This document shows, one piece after another, positions 35,712 to 45,331 of a DNA stretch of 64,000 bases. Source of the DNA: Prolixibacteraceae bacterium. Its GTDB lineage: Bacteria > Bacteroidota > Bacteroidia > Bacteroidales > Prolixibacteraceae. Made by a program: the position numbers and the translations under genes. Location: contig JANXYV010000115.1 of assembly GCA_025355875.1 (NCBI GenBank), forward strand, positions 1 through 64,000. Reading direction: 5' to 3'. Position 1 is the first letter of the stretch; each line of letters opens with the position of its first letter. The notes below the pieces were generated by a model. That model was not told the origin of the DNA, ran no database searches, and was given only the letters and a program-made list of their open reading frames with translations.

Positions 35712-38177
35712 ATGAGAGAACGACTAGTATTGATTTTGTTTCTCTTGTCCGTGACCATGAGCTACGGACAGAAAAACTGGAAGGCTGAAGGGATTAAATT
35801 GCCTCCGGCGGTCTGCTATGCATCACCCGAATCGTTTCAGACCTTCGTACATCCACCTGCTGATTACAGCGAAAGACTAAAATCCGGTATTCTCAAGAAA
35901 GCTGTAATTGTCGTCAAGTATGTAGATTTTCCTCCCGACGCACAGGCTGCATTTCAGTATGCAGTTGATATTTGGCAGACCCTGATTTATTCTCCGATTC
36001 CGATTCATATCACGGCAACCTGGACAAGTCTGGCCGCCACTATTTTGGGAAGTTGTGGTCCTTCCGATTATTACAAAAATTTCAATGCCACCGAAATTTG
36101 GAATACCTATTATCCGGTGGTGATTGCCGAGAAAATGCTTGGCGAGGAAATAAACGGGCCTGATCAATCGGATATGGATGCTTCGTTTAATAAGGATTTT
36201 CCAAATTGGTATTTCGGTATTGACGGGAAAACGCCGTCTGACAAATATGATTTTTCATCAGTGGTTCTGCACGAGCTGACCCATGGTTTGGGTTTTGTGG
36301 GTAAATTTTATGTGAGTCGTGGCCGGGGTGGCTACGGTGATGACGGGTTACCTGCCGTTTTTGATGTTTCGGTTCAAAACCAGGCAGCAGAAAAACTGGT
36401 CAATACCAAATTATTTGCCAACCCATCGGTAAAGTTAAACCTGGCTTTGACCTCCAACTGGCTTGCCTTCAACAACGGCGCAACCCAGGGAAGTTTTCCC
36501 AGGTTATATGCCCCAACCATCTGGGATACAGGCTCAAGTATTTATCATCTGGACGAAAATACCTATCCGGCCGGTGATCCGAATTCACTGATGACCCCGT
36601 TCACCGGAATGGGCGAAGCGATCCACAATCCAGGCGAATCTACCCTTTCCGTTATGTACCATATGGGATGGAAATCAGTTTCAATCTGGCATATGCCGTT
36701 GAAAGACATTGAATATGTGACTAAGCCACTCAGTTTCATGGCGAAGATCACCAGCGATTACGATCTCGATTCCACCAAATTGTTTCTGGTGTACTCGACC
36801 AATAAATTTGTGAAAAAGGATTCGGTCCTGTTGAAAGCGACTGCTGTTCCAACTGAATTTGCCACCACATTGAACCTGAAACAGAACGGTGAAGTTGACT
36901 ATTACTTTTCAGCGAGCGATGTCAAAAAGCAGCGATTTGTATTTCCGTCAGGTGCATCAACCCAATATTTGAGTTTCAATATTGGGATTGATAAAATAGC
37001 TCCGGTCGTCGTTCACACTTCTGTGAAATACCTCATGAACACTGACCTAAGCACAAAAATATCGGCCCAGGTGACCGATAACATTGCAGTAAAATCGGTA
37101 AAGCTGGAGTATTTTGTGAATGGTGGAATGATTCAGGAATTGGCCATGAAAAACGATTCTGCGGACACGTATTCAGGAAACCTGTCATTTCCTAAATGGT
37201 CTATAAAAGATGGAGATTTAGTGAGTTACCATATCGTGGCAGTTGATGCTTCCTCCCAGAGCAACATTGGTTATCTGCCACTTTCCGGATATTTTACTAT
37301 CCGGATCTATGGCTTTCAGAAACCGGTTCTGGTTTACACTAATAATTTCGACAAGGATTCGCTTGATTTCATCAGTTCCAGTTTCAGGAATTATAAGGTG
37401 GCAGGTTTCGACAGTCCAGCCTTGAATTCTCAACATCCTTATTCCAGCCCTGATGCCGACAATCAGGAACTCAATTTCACCACGGTTTTGAAATATCCGA
37501 TTATCCTGAAACCGGGAGGATTGATGCATTATGATGAAATCGTACTGGTTGAACCGGGAGATCCGGGAACCAAATTTGGAGATGCAAACTTCTTCGATTA
37601 TGTGATTGCAGAAGGCTCATTAGATAAGGGAACTACTTGGAAACCCTTGGCCGACGGGTATGACAGCAATTTGCACGCAGCATGGGCAACGCTCTGGAAC
37701 AGTGCAATTACAGGAAATAACAGTACCGCCGTGCCAACGAAGGATCAATTTGTCAATCACGAAATCAACTTGCTGGCCAACGGAAATTTCAAGGAGGGAG
37801 ATACAATCCAGGTCCGTTTCCGGTTGTTTTCCGATCCTTATGCGCATGGCTGGGGCTGGATGATTGATAACCTGAAGATCCAGGATATTGAAACCGGTCT
37901 CAAGCCGGGCCTTTTAGCTTCCGGAGAGGTGAATTTCTTTCCAAATCCGGCAACTGATCGCCTGAATGTACAGGTCAGGATGCAGAAAAATGTGCATCAG
38001 CTGATTCTGAAAGCATTCAATTCCTCCGGAAGTTTGGTTTATATTCAGACCTTTCCGGATGCATCCGGCGATTTCCGGACTGAGATTGATGTGAGCAATT
38101 TCACAAAAGGCTTGTATTTGTTTTCGGTTGAATCTGAGAATGGACCGATGGTTACCTGCAAAATTCTGATTCAATAA
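35712..38177 (+). CDS. Secreted metalloprotease-like protein with type IX sorting domain
   Basis: An 821-residue exported protein with signal peptide LILFLLSVTMSYG. A zinc peptidase-like domain holds VVLHELTHGLGFVGKF (HExxHxxGxxF, ~residue 195), the metzincin-type pattern. A region of Ig-like or Fn3-like strands follows, then a jelly-roll-like segment. The last ~75 residues are a Por/T9SS type A sorting domain (FFPNPATDRLNVQ to KGLYLFSV), so the protein is carried across the outer membrane and anchored or released. The ATG at 35712 replaces the TTG used by the ORF track. Substrate unknown. Confidence 0.85.
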   Translation: MRERLVLILFLLSVTMSYGQKNWKAEGIKLPPAVCYASPESFQTFVHPPADYSERLKSGILKKAVIVVKYVDFPPDAQAAFQYAVDIWQTLIYSPIPIHITATWTSLAATILGSCGPSDYYKNFNATEIWNTYYPVVIAEKMLGEEINGPDQSDMDASFNKDFPNWYFGIDGKTPSDKYDFSSVVLHELTHGLGFVGKFYVSRGRGGYGDDGLPAVFDVSVQNQAAEKLVNTKLFANPSVKLNLALTSNWLAFNNGATQGSFPRLYAPTIWDTGSSIYHLDENTYPAGDPNSLMTPFTGMGEAIHNPGESTLSVMYHMGWKSVSIWHMPLKDIEYVTKPLSFMAKITSDYDLDSTKLFLVYSTNKFVKKDSVLLKATAVPTEFATTLNLKQNGEVDYYFSASDVKKQRFVFPSGASTQYLSFNIGIDKIAPVVVHTSVKYLMNTDLSTKISAQVTDNIAVKSVKLEYFVNGGMIQELAMKNDSADTYSGNLSFPKWSIKDGDLVSYHIVAVDASSQSNIGYLPLSGYFTIRIYGFQKPVLVYTNNFDKDSLDFISSSFRNYKVAGFDSPALNSQHPYSSPDADNQELNFTTVLKYPIILKPGGLMHYDEIVLVEPGDPGTKFGDANFFDYVIAEGSLDKGTTWKPLADGYDSNLHAAWATLWNSAITGNNSTAVPTKDQFVNHEINLLANGNFKEGDTIQVRFRLFSDPYAHGWGWMIDNLKIQDIETGLKPGLLASGEVNFFPNPATDRLNVQVRMQKNVHQLILKAFNSSGSLVYIQTFPDASGDFRTEIDVSNFTKGLYLFSVESENGPMVTCKILIQ

Positions 38178-38198
38178 TCACAGATAAAATAAAAACTC

Positions 38199-38206
38199 TA
38201 TATTTG
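38199..38206 (+). promoter_or_regulatory. -7 element of the aromatic operon leader
   Basis: TATATTTG matches TAnnTTTG exactly. It predicts a start site near 38213, only about 13 nt before the leader peptide ATG. The -33 element is weak. Confidence 0.5.
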
Positions 38207-38225
38207 CCCTCAAATTGAACGTAAA

Positions 38226-38300
38226 ATGAAACGCACCAGTAACAATAGTTTTTTTTATTGGTTTTATTACTTCTGTTCTCAAATCGGGATCGGCGGGTAA
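38226..38300 (+). CDS. Aromatic leader peptide for transcription attenuation
   Basis: A 24-codon ORF too short for the track. Codons 9-16 read FFYWFYYF, eight aromatic residues in a row covering Phe, Tyr and Trp. It ends 29 nt before a terminator hairpin and 75 nt before tyrA. In leaders of this type, ribosome stalling at scarce charged tRNAs prevents termination and turns on the operon. The stop codon position is right for a ribosome finishing translation to cover GGGATC (38286-38291), which otherwise could pair with the terminator arm. Confidence 0.88.
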   Translation: MKRTSNNSFFYWFYYFCSQIGIGG

Positions 38301-38329
38301 TGTCTTGTTGTTACAAAAAGATAATTTAC

Positions 38330-38363
38330 AAAAGGGTCCCCGTGCTGAACGAGGCCCTTTTTT
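38330..38363 (+). terminator. Attenuator hairpin upstream of tyrA
   Basis: AAAAGGG pairs with CCCTTTT, continued by CCCCGT against ACGAGG with one mismatch and a bulged T, then a T6 run. GGTCCC in its 5' arm (38335-38340) can instead pair with GGGATC inside the leader peptide gene (six pairs, one of them G-U), a plausible antiterminator. Confidence 0.85.
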
Positions 38364-38375
38364 AATTTTAGAAAT

Positions 38376-39269
38376 ATGAAACTTACAGTAATTGGTTTGG
38401 GATTGATCGGCGGATCGATGGCAAAAGACCTTCGGAAAGCTGGTTTTGCTACTGAAATAACCGGGGTTGATGTCAATCCTGAGAATGCTCAGGAAGCGCA
38501 ACGTCTTGGAATTGTCGACCGTGTTGAAACGCTGGAAAATGCTGTTTTAAAAGCTGATCTGGTACTCATTGCAATTCCGGTCGACAAGGTGTTGGCGACC
38601 TTGACTACCGTCCTTGACCTTGTTTCGTCGCAAACCACGGTGGTGGATGTGGGATCGACCAAAAAATCAATTTCAGAAGCGGTCGAAAAGCATCCCCGGC
38701 GCCGAAATTACGTTCCTGCCCATCCGATGGCAGGTACCGAAAACTCCGGACCCGGAGCAGCGTTGGAAGGATTGTTCGAAGGAAAAATCAATATCATTTG
38801 CGATCAGGAGAAAAGCGGACCGCAGCACCTCGCCCTGGCCGAAAAAATGTTTCAGGTATTGGGAATGGACATTGCTTACATGACCGCCGACGATCAGGAC
38901 CATAGTACTGGCTTCATTTCTCACCTGCCACATGCGGCGGCTTTTGCTCTTGCCAACGCCGTGCTCGACAAGGAAGATCGCGAAATTATTTTCGATCTGG
39001 CCAGTGGTGGATTCAACTCAACAGTACGTTTGGCAAAGAGTTCTCCGGAAATGTGGGGACCCATTTTTCAACAAAACAAGGAGTATATTGTTGAATCACT
39101 GGAAGTTTATATCAAACACCTGAAGGCATTCAAAAAAAGCATCGAATCCGATCCGGAACAAATGATGGCACTGATGAAAAACGCCAACCGGATTCGGGGA
39201 ATATTAGCCGGCGAAGGCGATTCGCTGGTAAAAAATGAAAAGACAATCGTTAAACTTTATACAAAATAG
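38376..39269 (+). CDS. tyrA: Prephenate dehydrogenase
   Basis: A 297-residue NAD-dependent enzyme making 4-hydroxyphenylpyruvate from prephenate for tyrosine synthesis. The nucleotide motif GLGLIGGSMAKDL opens the protein; VDVGSTK, the active-site HPMAGTENSG and the helical SHLPHAAAFALA are family signatures. It is the first structural gene after the aromatic attenuator and is followed by the DAHP synthase-chorismate mutase gene 2 bp later. Confidence 0.95.
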   Translation: MKLTVIGLGLIGGSMAKDLRKAGFATEITGVDVNPENAQEAQRLGIVDRVETLENAVLKADLVLIAIPVDKVLATLTTVLDLVSSQTTVVDVGSTKKSISEAVEKHPRRRNYVPAHPMAGTENSGPGAALEGLFEGKINIICDQEKSGPQHLALAEKMFQVLGMDIAYMTADDQDHSTGFISHLPHAAAFALANAVLDKEDREIIFDLASGGFNSTVRLAKSSPEMWGPIFQQNKEYIVESLEVYIKHLKAFKKSIESDPEQMMALMKNANRIRGILAGEGDSLVKNEKTIVKLYTK

Positions 39270-39271
39270 TC

Positions 39272-40363
39272 ATGGGAATTCACTTGGAAATTAACCCGAT
39301 CAGGCACTGGCTGCCACAAATTAACAATCCGCTGATCATTGCCGGACCTTGCAGTCTCGAAACCGAAGAGCAGGCAATGGACACCGCCCTTCAACTCGCC
39401 AAAGATCACCGGGTTTTCGTTTACCGTGGCGGAATCTGGAAACCCCGGACCCGCCCCGGAAGCTTTGAAGGCATTGGTAGCATTGGCCTGAAATGGCTGC
39501 AAATGGTTCGCGAGGAAACGGGTTTGCCGGTAGGTACTGAGGTGGCAAACGCTCAACACGCTGAAGAAGCGTTGGATGCCGGTCTGGATGTACTTTGGAT
39601 AGGAGCGCGCTCGACCGCCAGTCCGTTTGTTGTCCAGGAAATTGCCGATGTGGTAAAAGGAACCGATGCGGTGGTAATGGTGAAAAACCCGGTCAATCCC
39701 GATGTTCAGTTGTGGGTTGGAGCGTTTGAACGGCTGAGCCAGGCCGGAATTAAAAACCTCGTGGCTATTCACCGTGGTTTTACGCCTTTTCGCGAAACCG
39801 AGTACCGGAACTATCCCAACTGGAAAACAGTGATCGAATTGCGCCGTTTGATGCCTAATTTGCCTATTATCTGCGATCCTAGCCATATTGGCGGCAAACG
39901 TGAATATCTTTTCGATATTAGCCAGAAAGCCTTCGATATGGGAATGGAAGGGCTGATGATCGAATCTCACCGCGACCCGTCGTGTGCACTGAGCGACAAG
40001 GAACAACAACTTACACCGGTTGATCTGGCCAAATTACTTGACAGGTTGGTGATCCGTACTGTCACTTCTGACAACAAATTGTTTGAAAATCAACTCGAAA
40101 TGCTGCGCAGCCGGATCGACGCCATCGATACCGAATTGCTCGAAACTTTATCGTCTCGTATGGAGGTTGTCAGGCAAATTGGTCAGTATAAAAAAGACAA
40201 CAATGTGACTGCGTTTCAGGTTGGACGTTTTTCTGAACTGATGGAGAAACGCATGAAACTGGGTGAAAGCCTGAACCTTGACCCGAATTTTGTGCTGCAA
40301 ATGTTCCAGCACATTCACGAAGATTCGGTGCGGATGCAGACAGAGATTATGGATAAGGAATAG
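39272..40363 (+). CDS. DAHP synthase fused to chorismate mutase
   Basis: A 363-residue bifunctional enzyme. Residues ~1-255 form a type I-beta DAHP synthase (IIAGPCSLETEEQA, FVYRGGIWKPRTRPGSF, CDPSHIGGKRE), catalysing the first shikimate step. Residues ~270-363 are an AroQ chorismate mutase (LRSRIDAIDTELLETLSSRMEVVRQIGQYKK). This order, synthase then mutase, is known in Bacteroidota, where the mutase domain also mediates feedback control. The start is 2 bp after tyrA, so both fall under the attenuator. Confidence 0.95.
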   Translation: MGIHLEINPIRHWLPQINNPLIIAGPCSLETEEQAMDTALQLAKDHRVFVYRGGIWKPRTRPGSFEGIGSIGLKWLQMVREETGLPVGTEVANAQHAEEALDAGLDVLWIGARSTASPFVVQEIADVVKGTDAVVMVKNPVNPDVQLWVGAFERLSQAGIKNLVAIHRGFTPFRETEYRNYPNWKTVIELRRLMPNLPIICDPSHIGGKREYLFDISQKAFDMGMEGLMIESHRDPSCALSDKEQQLTPVDLAKLLDRLVIRTVTSDNKLFENQLEMLRSRIDAIDTELLETLSSRMEVVRQIGQYKKDNNVTAFQVGRFSELMEKRMKLGESLNLDPNFVLQMFQHIHEDSVRMQTEIMDKE

Positions 40364-40678
40364 GAGTATATGGGAGAAAATTTTTAATCTCTACTTTAAA
40401 GGAAGCAGTTTGAAATCGAGTCACCGAATTAGATCCGAAAAGCAGAAAGGACCTCTATGTCAGAAATGAAGCTTTCAATGAGCTTGGGTTCTGTGCTTCA
40501 TTGGCCGAAATTTGGATTTACGCAAATATGGATAGTTAGAAAGGCAGTTATTTTTAGGCAGTTCATCTGGAAACTCCGATCTTTCCTGAAGGAAGGACTT
40601 TGCTGGCAACAGTAAAAATCTCAGGCATGCATGTATCGACATATTGGTTTCATAAAGATTAACATAATACAGTGAAAA
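40364..40678. other. 315-bp gap after the aromatic operon
   Basis: No supported gene. An 8-bp inverted repeat AATGAAGC / GCTTCATT lies near 40465-40502 but lacks a T run. A 54-codon ORF starting at the ATG near 40457 has no visible features and is not called. Confidence 0.5.
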
Positions 40679-41176
40679 ATGGCAACAGTTCTAAAATGTG
40701 ACAAAAGGGAATTTAGCGAAGACCCTAACAAGATTGATAATTTTCGTTTATTTTCGGATGTTTCGAGAGTAAAAAATGGAATAAAACCCGAAAATTTAAA
40801 CTTTGATTTGAGATTACTAAATCCGGGGCAATTTTCAGCGCCATACCATTTTCACAGATATGCTGAAGAATTGTTTATGGTGCTATCTGGCTCTATGACA
40901 ATGAGAACACCCAACGGACTTGAAATAATAACAACCGGAGATCTGGTATTCTGTGAAAAAGGAGATACTGGCGCTCATCAGTTTTTTAATCACAGCACAG
41001 AATCCTGCACCTATCTTGACATAAGAACATTTGCTGGCATGGATATATGCGAATACCCCGATTCAGGAAAGATACTTATAGCTCCGTCACTTGAGATATT
41101 TGCAAAGGATTCAAAAGTAGGATATTTCAAAGGCGAAGAAAATATTTTAGATAAGTGGAATGAAATTCAAAAATAG
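40679..41176 (+). CDS. Cupin-domain protein
   Basis: A 165-residue single-cupin protein. The metal-binding first motif is PYHFHRYAEELFMVLSGSMTM (H, H, E) and the second is GDTGAHQFFNHS. The fold binds sugars, small acids or metals; the function of this member is not predictable. It stands alone, downstream of a featureless 315-bp gap, and uses more AT-rich codons than the aromatic operon before it, which hints at a separate origin. Confidence 0.8.
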   Translation: MATVLKCDKREFSEDPNKIDNFRLFSDVSRVKNGIKPENLNFDLRLLNPGQFSAPYHFHRYAEELFMVLSGSMTMRTPNGLEIITTGDLVFCEKGDTGAHQFFNHSTESCTYLDIRTFAGMDICEYPDSGKILIAPSLEIFAKDSKVGYFKGEENILDKWNEIQK

Positions 41177-41301
41177 CCCTACCCATACCTGTAAGTTTTC
41201 AGCAAGTCATAGTTGAACGAAAGGTTTCGAAACTTCTTTGACAGGAATATTTTCAATAAAATGGATTGAATATCTGGCAGAGGTTAGATTTCCAATGGAA
41301 T

Positions 41302-42537
41302 TTATTCCCTGGTATTTTTCCATTCGGCCCAATTGATTGAGGAGAAGTAGCTGCGGAGCATTCCGTCGAACAAACGAACGGCTTGCAGGCGCGATTGGGT
41401 GGAACTTATTTTTTGGCTTTCGACCGTTGCCTGTTCGATTCGCCGATCGACAAAAGCAGCATAATCCTTCAGACTTTGGCTATAATCACCGATCGATTTT
41501 TGACGGAGGCTTTCCGGGATTTGCACCGTTTCTAAAGTAATTTCAGGCATGTACCTGGGCAGGATTTTAAATGTGTTTTCCGGCAATTTTTGCTGCCAGT
41601 CGGCATATTTGCCAATCAGCCGAAGCAGTTCATTTTGGTTTTCCTTCGATGATTGAGCCGGAAGTTTTCCAAGCTGAAGTTTTATATCTTGCAACAATGG
41701 GTCCAACTCACCCCAGTCGGTTTTTATCGATGCAAGAAAGCTGATATGCTGGTAGGGTTTATCGCTTGGAAGACCAATAAAAACAAAATTGGCCTTATAC
41801 GAAGTATTGTTCTTTTTCACTTCATCGATGGTTGTTTTAACCTCGTTTACTGAAGTTTGAAGAGTTTTGACCGATTGCTGGATAGCCGAAAAGTTCATCT
41901 TGTAAAAATGGTTTTCAATGCTGTCGAACTGGGCCTGAACTGCAACAAGGTTTTCCTCGACCCCCTCATTTCTCATTCCGCCCGCCTGTACATTTGGGCT
42001 TGAAAACCAAACATCGGATGAACCGGCAATTTTAAAATAAACAGTGCCTTCGGCCAGATTTTCTTCTTCAATGGTCTTTCCTTCACGAATAAACTGCCAG
42101 GTTGCTTTTGCCGTTACTTTAACGAAGGATTGCGAAAATTTGGCACTCGAAATTGTAATTTCTGCGTTGGATTGATCGGCCTGAGATTTTACTGTAACAA
42201 ACTCATCCCCCGCGAAAAGGAACTTTTGGCTCAGGAGTTTCCATTCGGCCTTAATGCCGTCAAGTTCGTAGCTCAGTCCATCATTTCCCCTCGAGAGGAT
42301 TTGTGCCGTTCCGGTAATGTCGGCATAGGTATCCGGAAATTTACAAAAATCTCTTCGGCCTCCCTCTAATTCAACATTCACAGTCAGTTTTTGGCCTGAT
42401 GTAACAGTCAGGATTCCACCACTTTTATAAGCCACTCCATCAACTTTAATTTGTAAAAATGGTTTTCGTGCCGGTTGTACAGCAATCAAAGTGTTAACCA
42501 GGATAACCATAATCAGGAAAGAGAGTAATCTTTTCAT
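41302..42537 (-). CDS. Secreted protein of unknown function with coiled coil
   Basis: A 411-residue exported protein with signal peptide LLSFLIMVILVNTLIA. A beta-rich N-terminal half (~20-175) ends at an acidic region, and residues ~190-245 form a coiled coil (IQQSVKTLQTSVNEVKTTIDEVKKN). The C-terminal third is helical. No family is recognised. It stands alone between a cupin gene and a GH13 gene; a link to the amylase 64 bp upstream is possible since both are minus-strand. Confidence 0.55.
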   Translation of the reverse strand: MKRLLSFLIMVILVNTLIAVQPARKPFLQIKVDGVAYKSGGILTVTSGQKLTVNVELEGGRRDFCKFPDTYADITGTAQILSRGNDGLSYELDGIKAEWKLLSQKFLFAGDEFVTVKSQADQSNAEITISSAKFSQSFVKVTAKATWQFIREGKTIEEENLAEGTVYFKIAGSSDVWFSSPNVQAGGMRNEGVEENLVAVQAQFDSIENHFYKMNFSAIQQSVKTLQTSVNEVKTTIDEVKKNNTSYKANFVFIGLPSDKPYQHISFLASIKTDWGELDPLLQDIKLQLGKLPAQSSKENQNELLRLIGKYADWQQKLPENTFKILPRYMPEITLETVQIPESLRQKSIGDYSQSLKDYAAFVDRRIEQATVESQKISSTQSRLQAVRLFDGMLRSYFSSINWAEWKNTRE

Positions 42538-42601
42538 ATCCCATGCTTTTACAGTCCATGAATTGGTTTAAAGATAATCAAAAATCTTTACGCTGATTCA
42601 G

Positions 42602-45331
42602 CTATTGGTCCTTTACGATTTTTTCGGTGAAAAGTTGACTGTGGGTTAAAATCCTGATCAGGTATATTCCTGTTTTAAAATCTGTTATATCTATATCTGT
42701 CCGATTTGTTTTTGGTGAAGATTGGTAAATCGTTTTACCATCGATGGTAAATATTTCAATATTTTCAATCGGATCTGTTGTTTCAATATGTAGGTTTCCG
42801 GAAGCCGGATTTGGGAAAATATGAATTGCATTTTGGTTGTTATTAACTGAAAGATCGGTTGCTAAATCCTTGAATGCCGGCAGGGCTTTATCGCTGTACA
42901 AACGATACTCGCCGGGTTTCAGGTTAAACGTTGTGTTGGCATTGGTCACGTCAAGAATTGACCCGCTGAAAAACTCCTGCCAGGTTCCGGTATGATGAAA
43001 ATTTACAGAAACTGTTTGGTTTGTCACATCGAAATTTCCAATCAGGGTAATGTTATGGTCATTTAAATTCAGCTGAATAGTTTTGGTAAGCCCGCCAACC
43101 GAAAGGGTTTCTTTTCCTGAAGTAAAAACATCGAATTGTGCCCGCAATCGGAGCATGGCCGAATATACATCCAGCAATTTCTGCCGGTTTGGCTCGTCAA
43201 GATAATTCCAGAGAACCGGTTTTTCACTCGTTCGGCCACCTTCATCGATTGAAATATCATAACCCAATTCCCCAAATTGCCAGATCATTTTTGGACCTGC
43301 CAGGCACATGAAAAAAGTAGTGGCTAATTGGCTTCGCTGCAAGGCAATTTCCAATTCTTTGGTATCGTAGGTTCCCAAAGAATTTCCGTTGGTAGTGGTC
43401 TTGAACATTTGTCGTTCTTCATCATGACTTTCCATGTAGGCAACCAGACCGGGTTTCGAATAACCTCTTTTTTGGTAGGATGCCCAACTGAAATCAGATT
43501 TTCCGGCATCGTTGAATCCCATCGCAGCCTGACAAAAATTGAAATTGGCATTGCCCCAGATCAGCATTCCGTTTCGGTATGCAGCCAGTTCCTGTTCTTC
43601 CGAATTGGCAGTGAAATGTTCGAGAATAACCTTGGCCTTTGGATTGACCTCCCAGATTTTATCGGCTATCCGCTTCAGGATAGCTATTCGTGAGGCATCA
43701 TAGGCGCTGCCATCGCCCGGTGTATTTGTAAAACCTTTGGAAAAGTCGAAACGAAAACCATCCACTTTGTATTCGGTTATCCAATATCGGATAACCCGGT
43801 CAACAAAGTCTTTGGTGGCCTGACTTTCGTGATTAAAATCGTTTCCCCAGAAATACACAGGGTTTGGCGATATCTGGTTGTACCACGGATTATCCGCTGA
43901 AGGCTGTTTAAGAGTGCTGTTCCAGTACATTTTCACCATCGGGCTTGAATTGAACGAATGGTTCAAAACGATGTCCTGAATGACAATGAAACCCTGTTTA
44001 TGGCACTCGTCGACCAGCGATTTCAGATCGTTTTTGGTTCCGTAGGCTTTATCCGGGGCAAAATAGAAATTCGGGTTGTATCCCCAACTGCTGTTTCCCT
44101 CAAATTCGCTGAAAGGCATCAGTTCTATCGTGTTAATTCCCACGCGTTTGAGGTAATCGAGTTTTGCCTGTACGGCCTTGTAGGTTTTTTCTTCGGTAAA
44201 ATCGCGGATCAGTAATTCGTATATCGAAAGCTTGCTTGTCTCCGGAACGGTGTATGAGGTGGTTTTCCAGGTAAAGGGAGTTTGTCCGGTTTGCAATATT
44301 GATGCCCGGTCGACTGCTTTCCCATTTGGGTAGGGAATCAGATCAGGATAAACAGCAGGTGAAATGTATTGGTCTTCCGGATCCGAAACCTTATCGGTGT
44401 AGGTATCGGCTATCTGCAGATTACCGTCGATCAGGTACTGGAAAATGTATTCTTTTTGAGGAGTCAGATTCCCGATTTTTAACCAGAAAAAGTCTCCATC
44501 CTTTTTCATCTGGAAGTTGTTATCGGGAAGCCACTGGTTAAAATCGCCGGTCACAAACAGGTAATTTTTCTTTGGCGCATAAACTATCAGGGTGGCCGAT
44601 TGATTGTCGGTGTAATTGATTCCGGTTTGCAATCCTGCAGGTTTGCTTTCGGTTGGAGTGGTTTCGCGGATGCACACATAAACTGAGTCGCGTGCAATGG
44701 TTGAATTTTGGGTGGCAGTCGATTTCAGCCAGTAGTTTCCGGCATCAGGAATTGTTAGATTTTGTGTAATTGTGGAGGCGGTTTGGGCCGAAACCTGCTG
44801 ATTGTTCATGAAAAGTTTCAGATCAGCAGTCGTGGTGCACGAGGCAGTAAACTGTATGTTCTGGTTTTTTTCGAAAACATTGACTCTGGAAGGTGAGCTG
44901 ACGGAGACGCGTAATTCTCCGGCATTCACGTCAATGAAAAGATCGTTGGTTTGTTGGGTCCCATCGGCCGAGCGAAATACAAAATCCAATTTTGTGACCA
45001 GTTCGTACGACAAAACCGAGTAAAAACTGATGATATCAGGACTGATCTCTAATTCATAAATTCCGTTTCCCTTGTTGGTAAGCTTGGGTTGTTTGGTGTT
45101 ATCGCCCCAGCTTCCAATCACATGTTTCCAGTTACCGCTGCCCAGTAGGGAAACTCCCGTGTGTGCATACAAGTCTCCTGAAAATTTTCCGAGCCGGGAT
45201 TCTTTTGAGGAATCAAAGAAAACGGTAACCGCCTTTTTATCAACCGGATGGGCTGGATTGGTGGTAAGCTGTGCAAAACAAACCTGCGAGAAAGCTATCA
45301 GCCAGAAAATGAATTGGATACGTCGGATCAT
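42602..45331 (-). CDS. Secreted GH13 alpha-amylase-like enzyme with type IX sorting domain
   Basis: A 909-residue exported enzyme. After a signal peptide (FIFWLIAFSQVCFA) come starch-binding or Ig-like modules, including a CBM48-like segment (YAPKKNYLFVTGDFNQW), then a GH13 barrel. The nucleophile lies in DGFRFDFSKG, the acid in KVILEHF and the transition-state residue in YMESHDEER. The C-terminus is a type A sorting domain (IFPNPASGNLHIE to TGIYLIRIL), so it is exported by the type IX system. It probably degrades alpha-glucans at the cell surface. Confidence 0.92.
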   Translation of the reverse strand: MIRRIQFIFWLIAFSQVCFAQLTTNPAHPVDKKAVTVFFDSSKESRLGKFSGDLYAHTGVSLLGSGNWKHVIGSWGDNTKQPKLTNKGNGIYELEISPDIISFYSVLSYELVTKLDFVFRSADGTQQTNDLFIDVNAGELRVSVSSPSRVNVFEKNQNIQFTASCTTTADLKLFMNNQQVSAQTASTITQNLTIPDAGNYWLKSTATQNSTIARDSVYVCIRETTPTESKPAGLQTGINYTDNQSATLIVYAPKKNYLFVTGDFNQWLPDNNFQMKKDGDFFWLKIGNLTPQKEYIFQYLIDGNLQIADTYTDKVSDPEDQYISPAVYPDLIPYPNGKAVDRASILQTGQTPFTWKTTSYTVPETSKLSIYELLIRDFTEEKTYKAVQAKLDYLKRVGINTIELMPFSEFEGNSSWGYNPNFYFAPDKAYGTKNDLKSLVDECHKQGFIVIQDIVLNHSFNSSPMVKMYWNSTLKQPSADNPWYNQISPNPVYFWGNDFNHESQATKDFVDRVIRYWITEYKVDGFRFDFSKGFTNTPGDGSAYDASRIAILKRIADKIWEVNPKAKVILEHFTANSEEQELAAYRNGMLIWGNANFNFCQAAMGFNDAGKSDFSWASYQKRGYSKPGLVAYMESHDEERQMFKTTTNGNSLGTYDTKELEIALQRSQLATTFFMCLAGPKMIWQFGELGYDISIDEGGRTSEKPVLWNYLDEPNRQKLLDVYSAMLRLRAQFDVFTSGKETLSVGGLTKTIQLNLNDHNITLIGNFDVTNQTVSVNFHHTGTWQEFFSGSILDVTNANTTFNLKPGEYRLYSDKALPAFKDLATDLSVNNNQNAIHIFPNPASGNLHIETTDPIENIEIFTIDGKTIYQSSPKTNRTDIDITDFKTGIYLIRILTHSQLFTEKIVKDQ

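Noticed and set aside
40457-40621. 54-codon ORF after the aromatic operon
   Set aside because: No promoter, no motif and no composition signal; chance ORF is the simpler reading.
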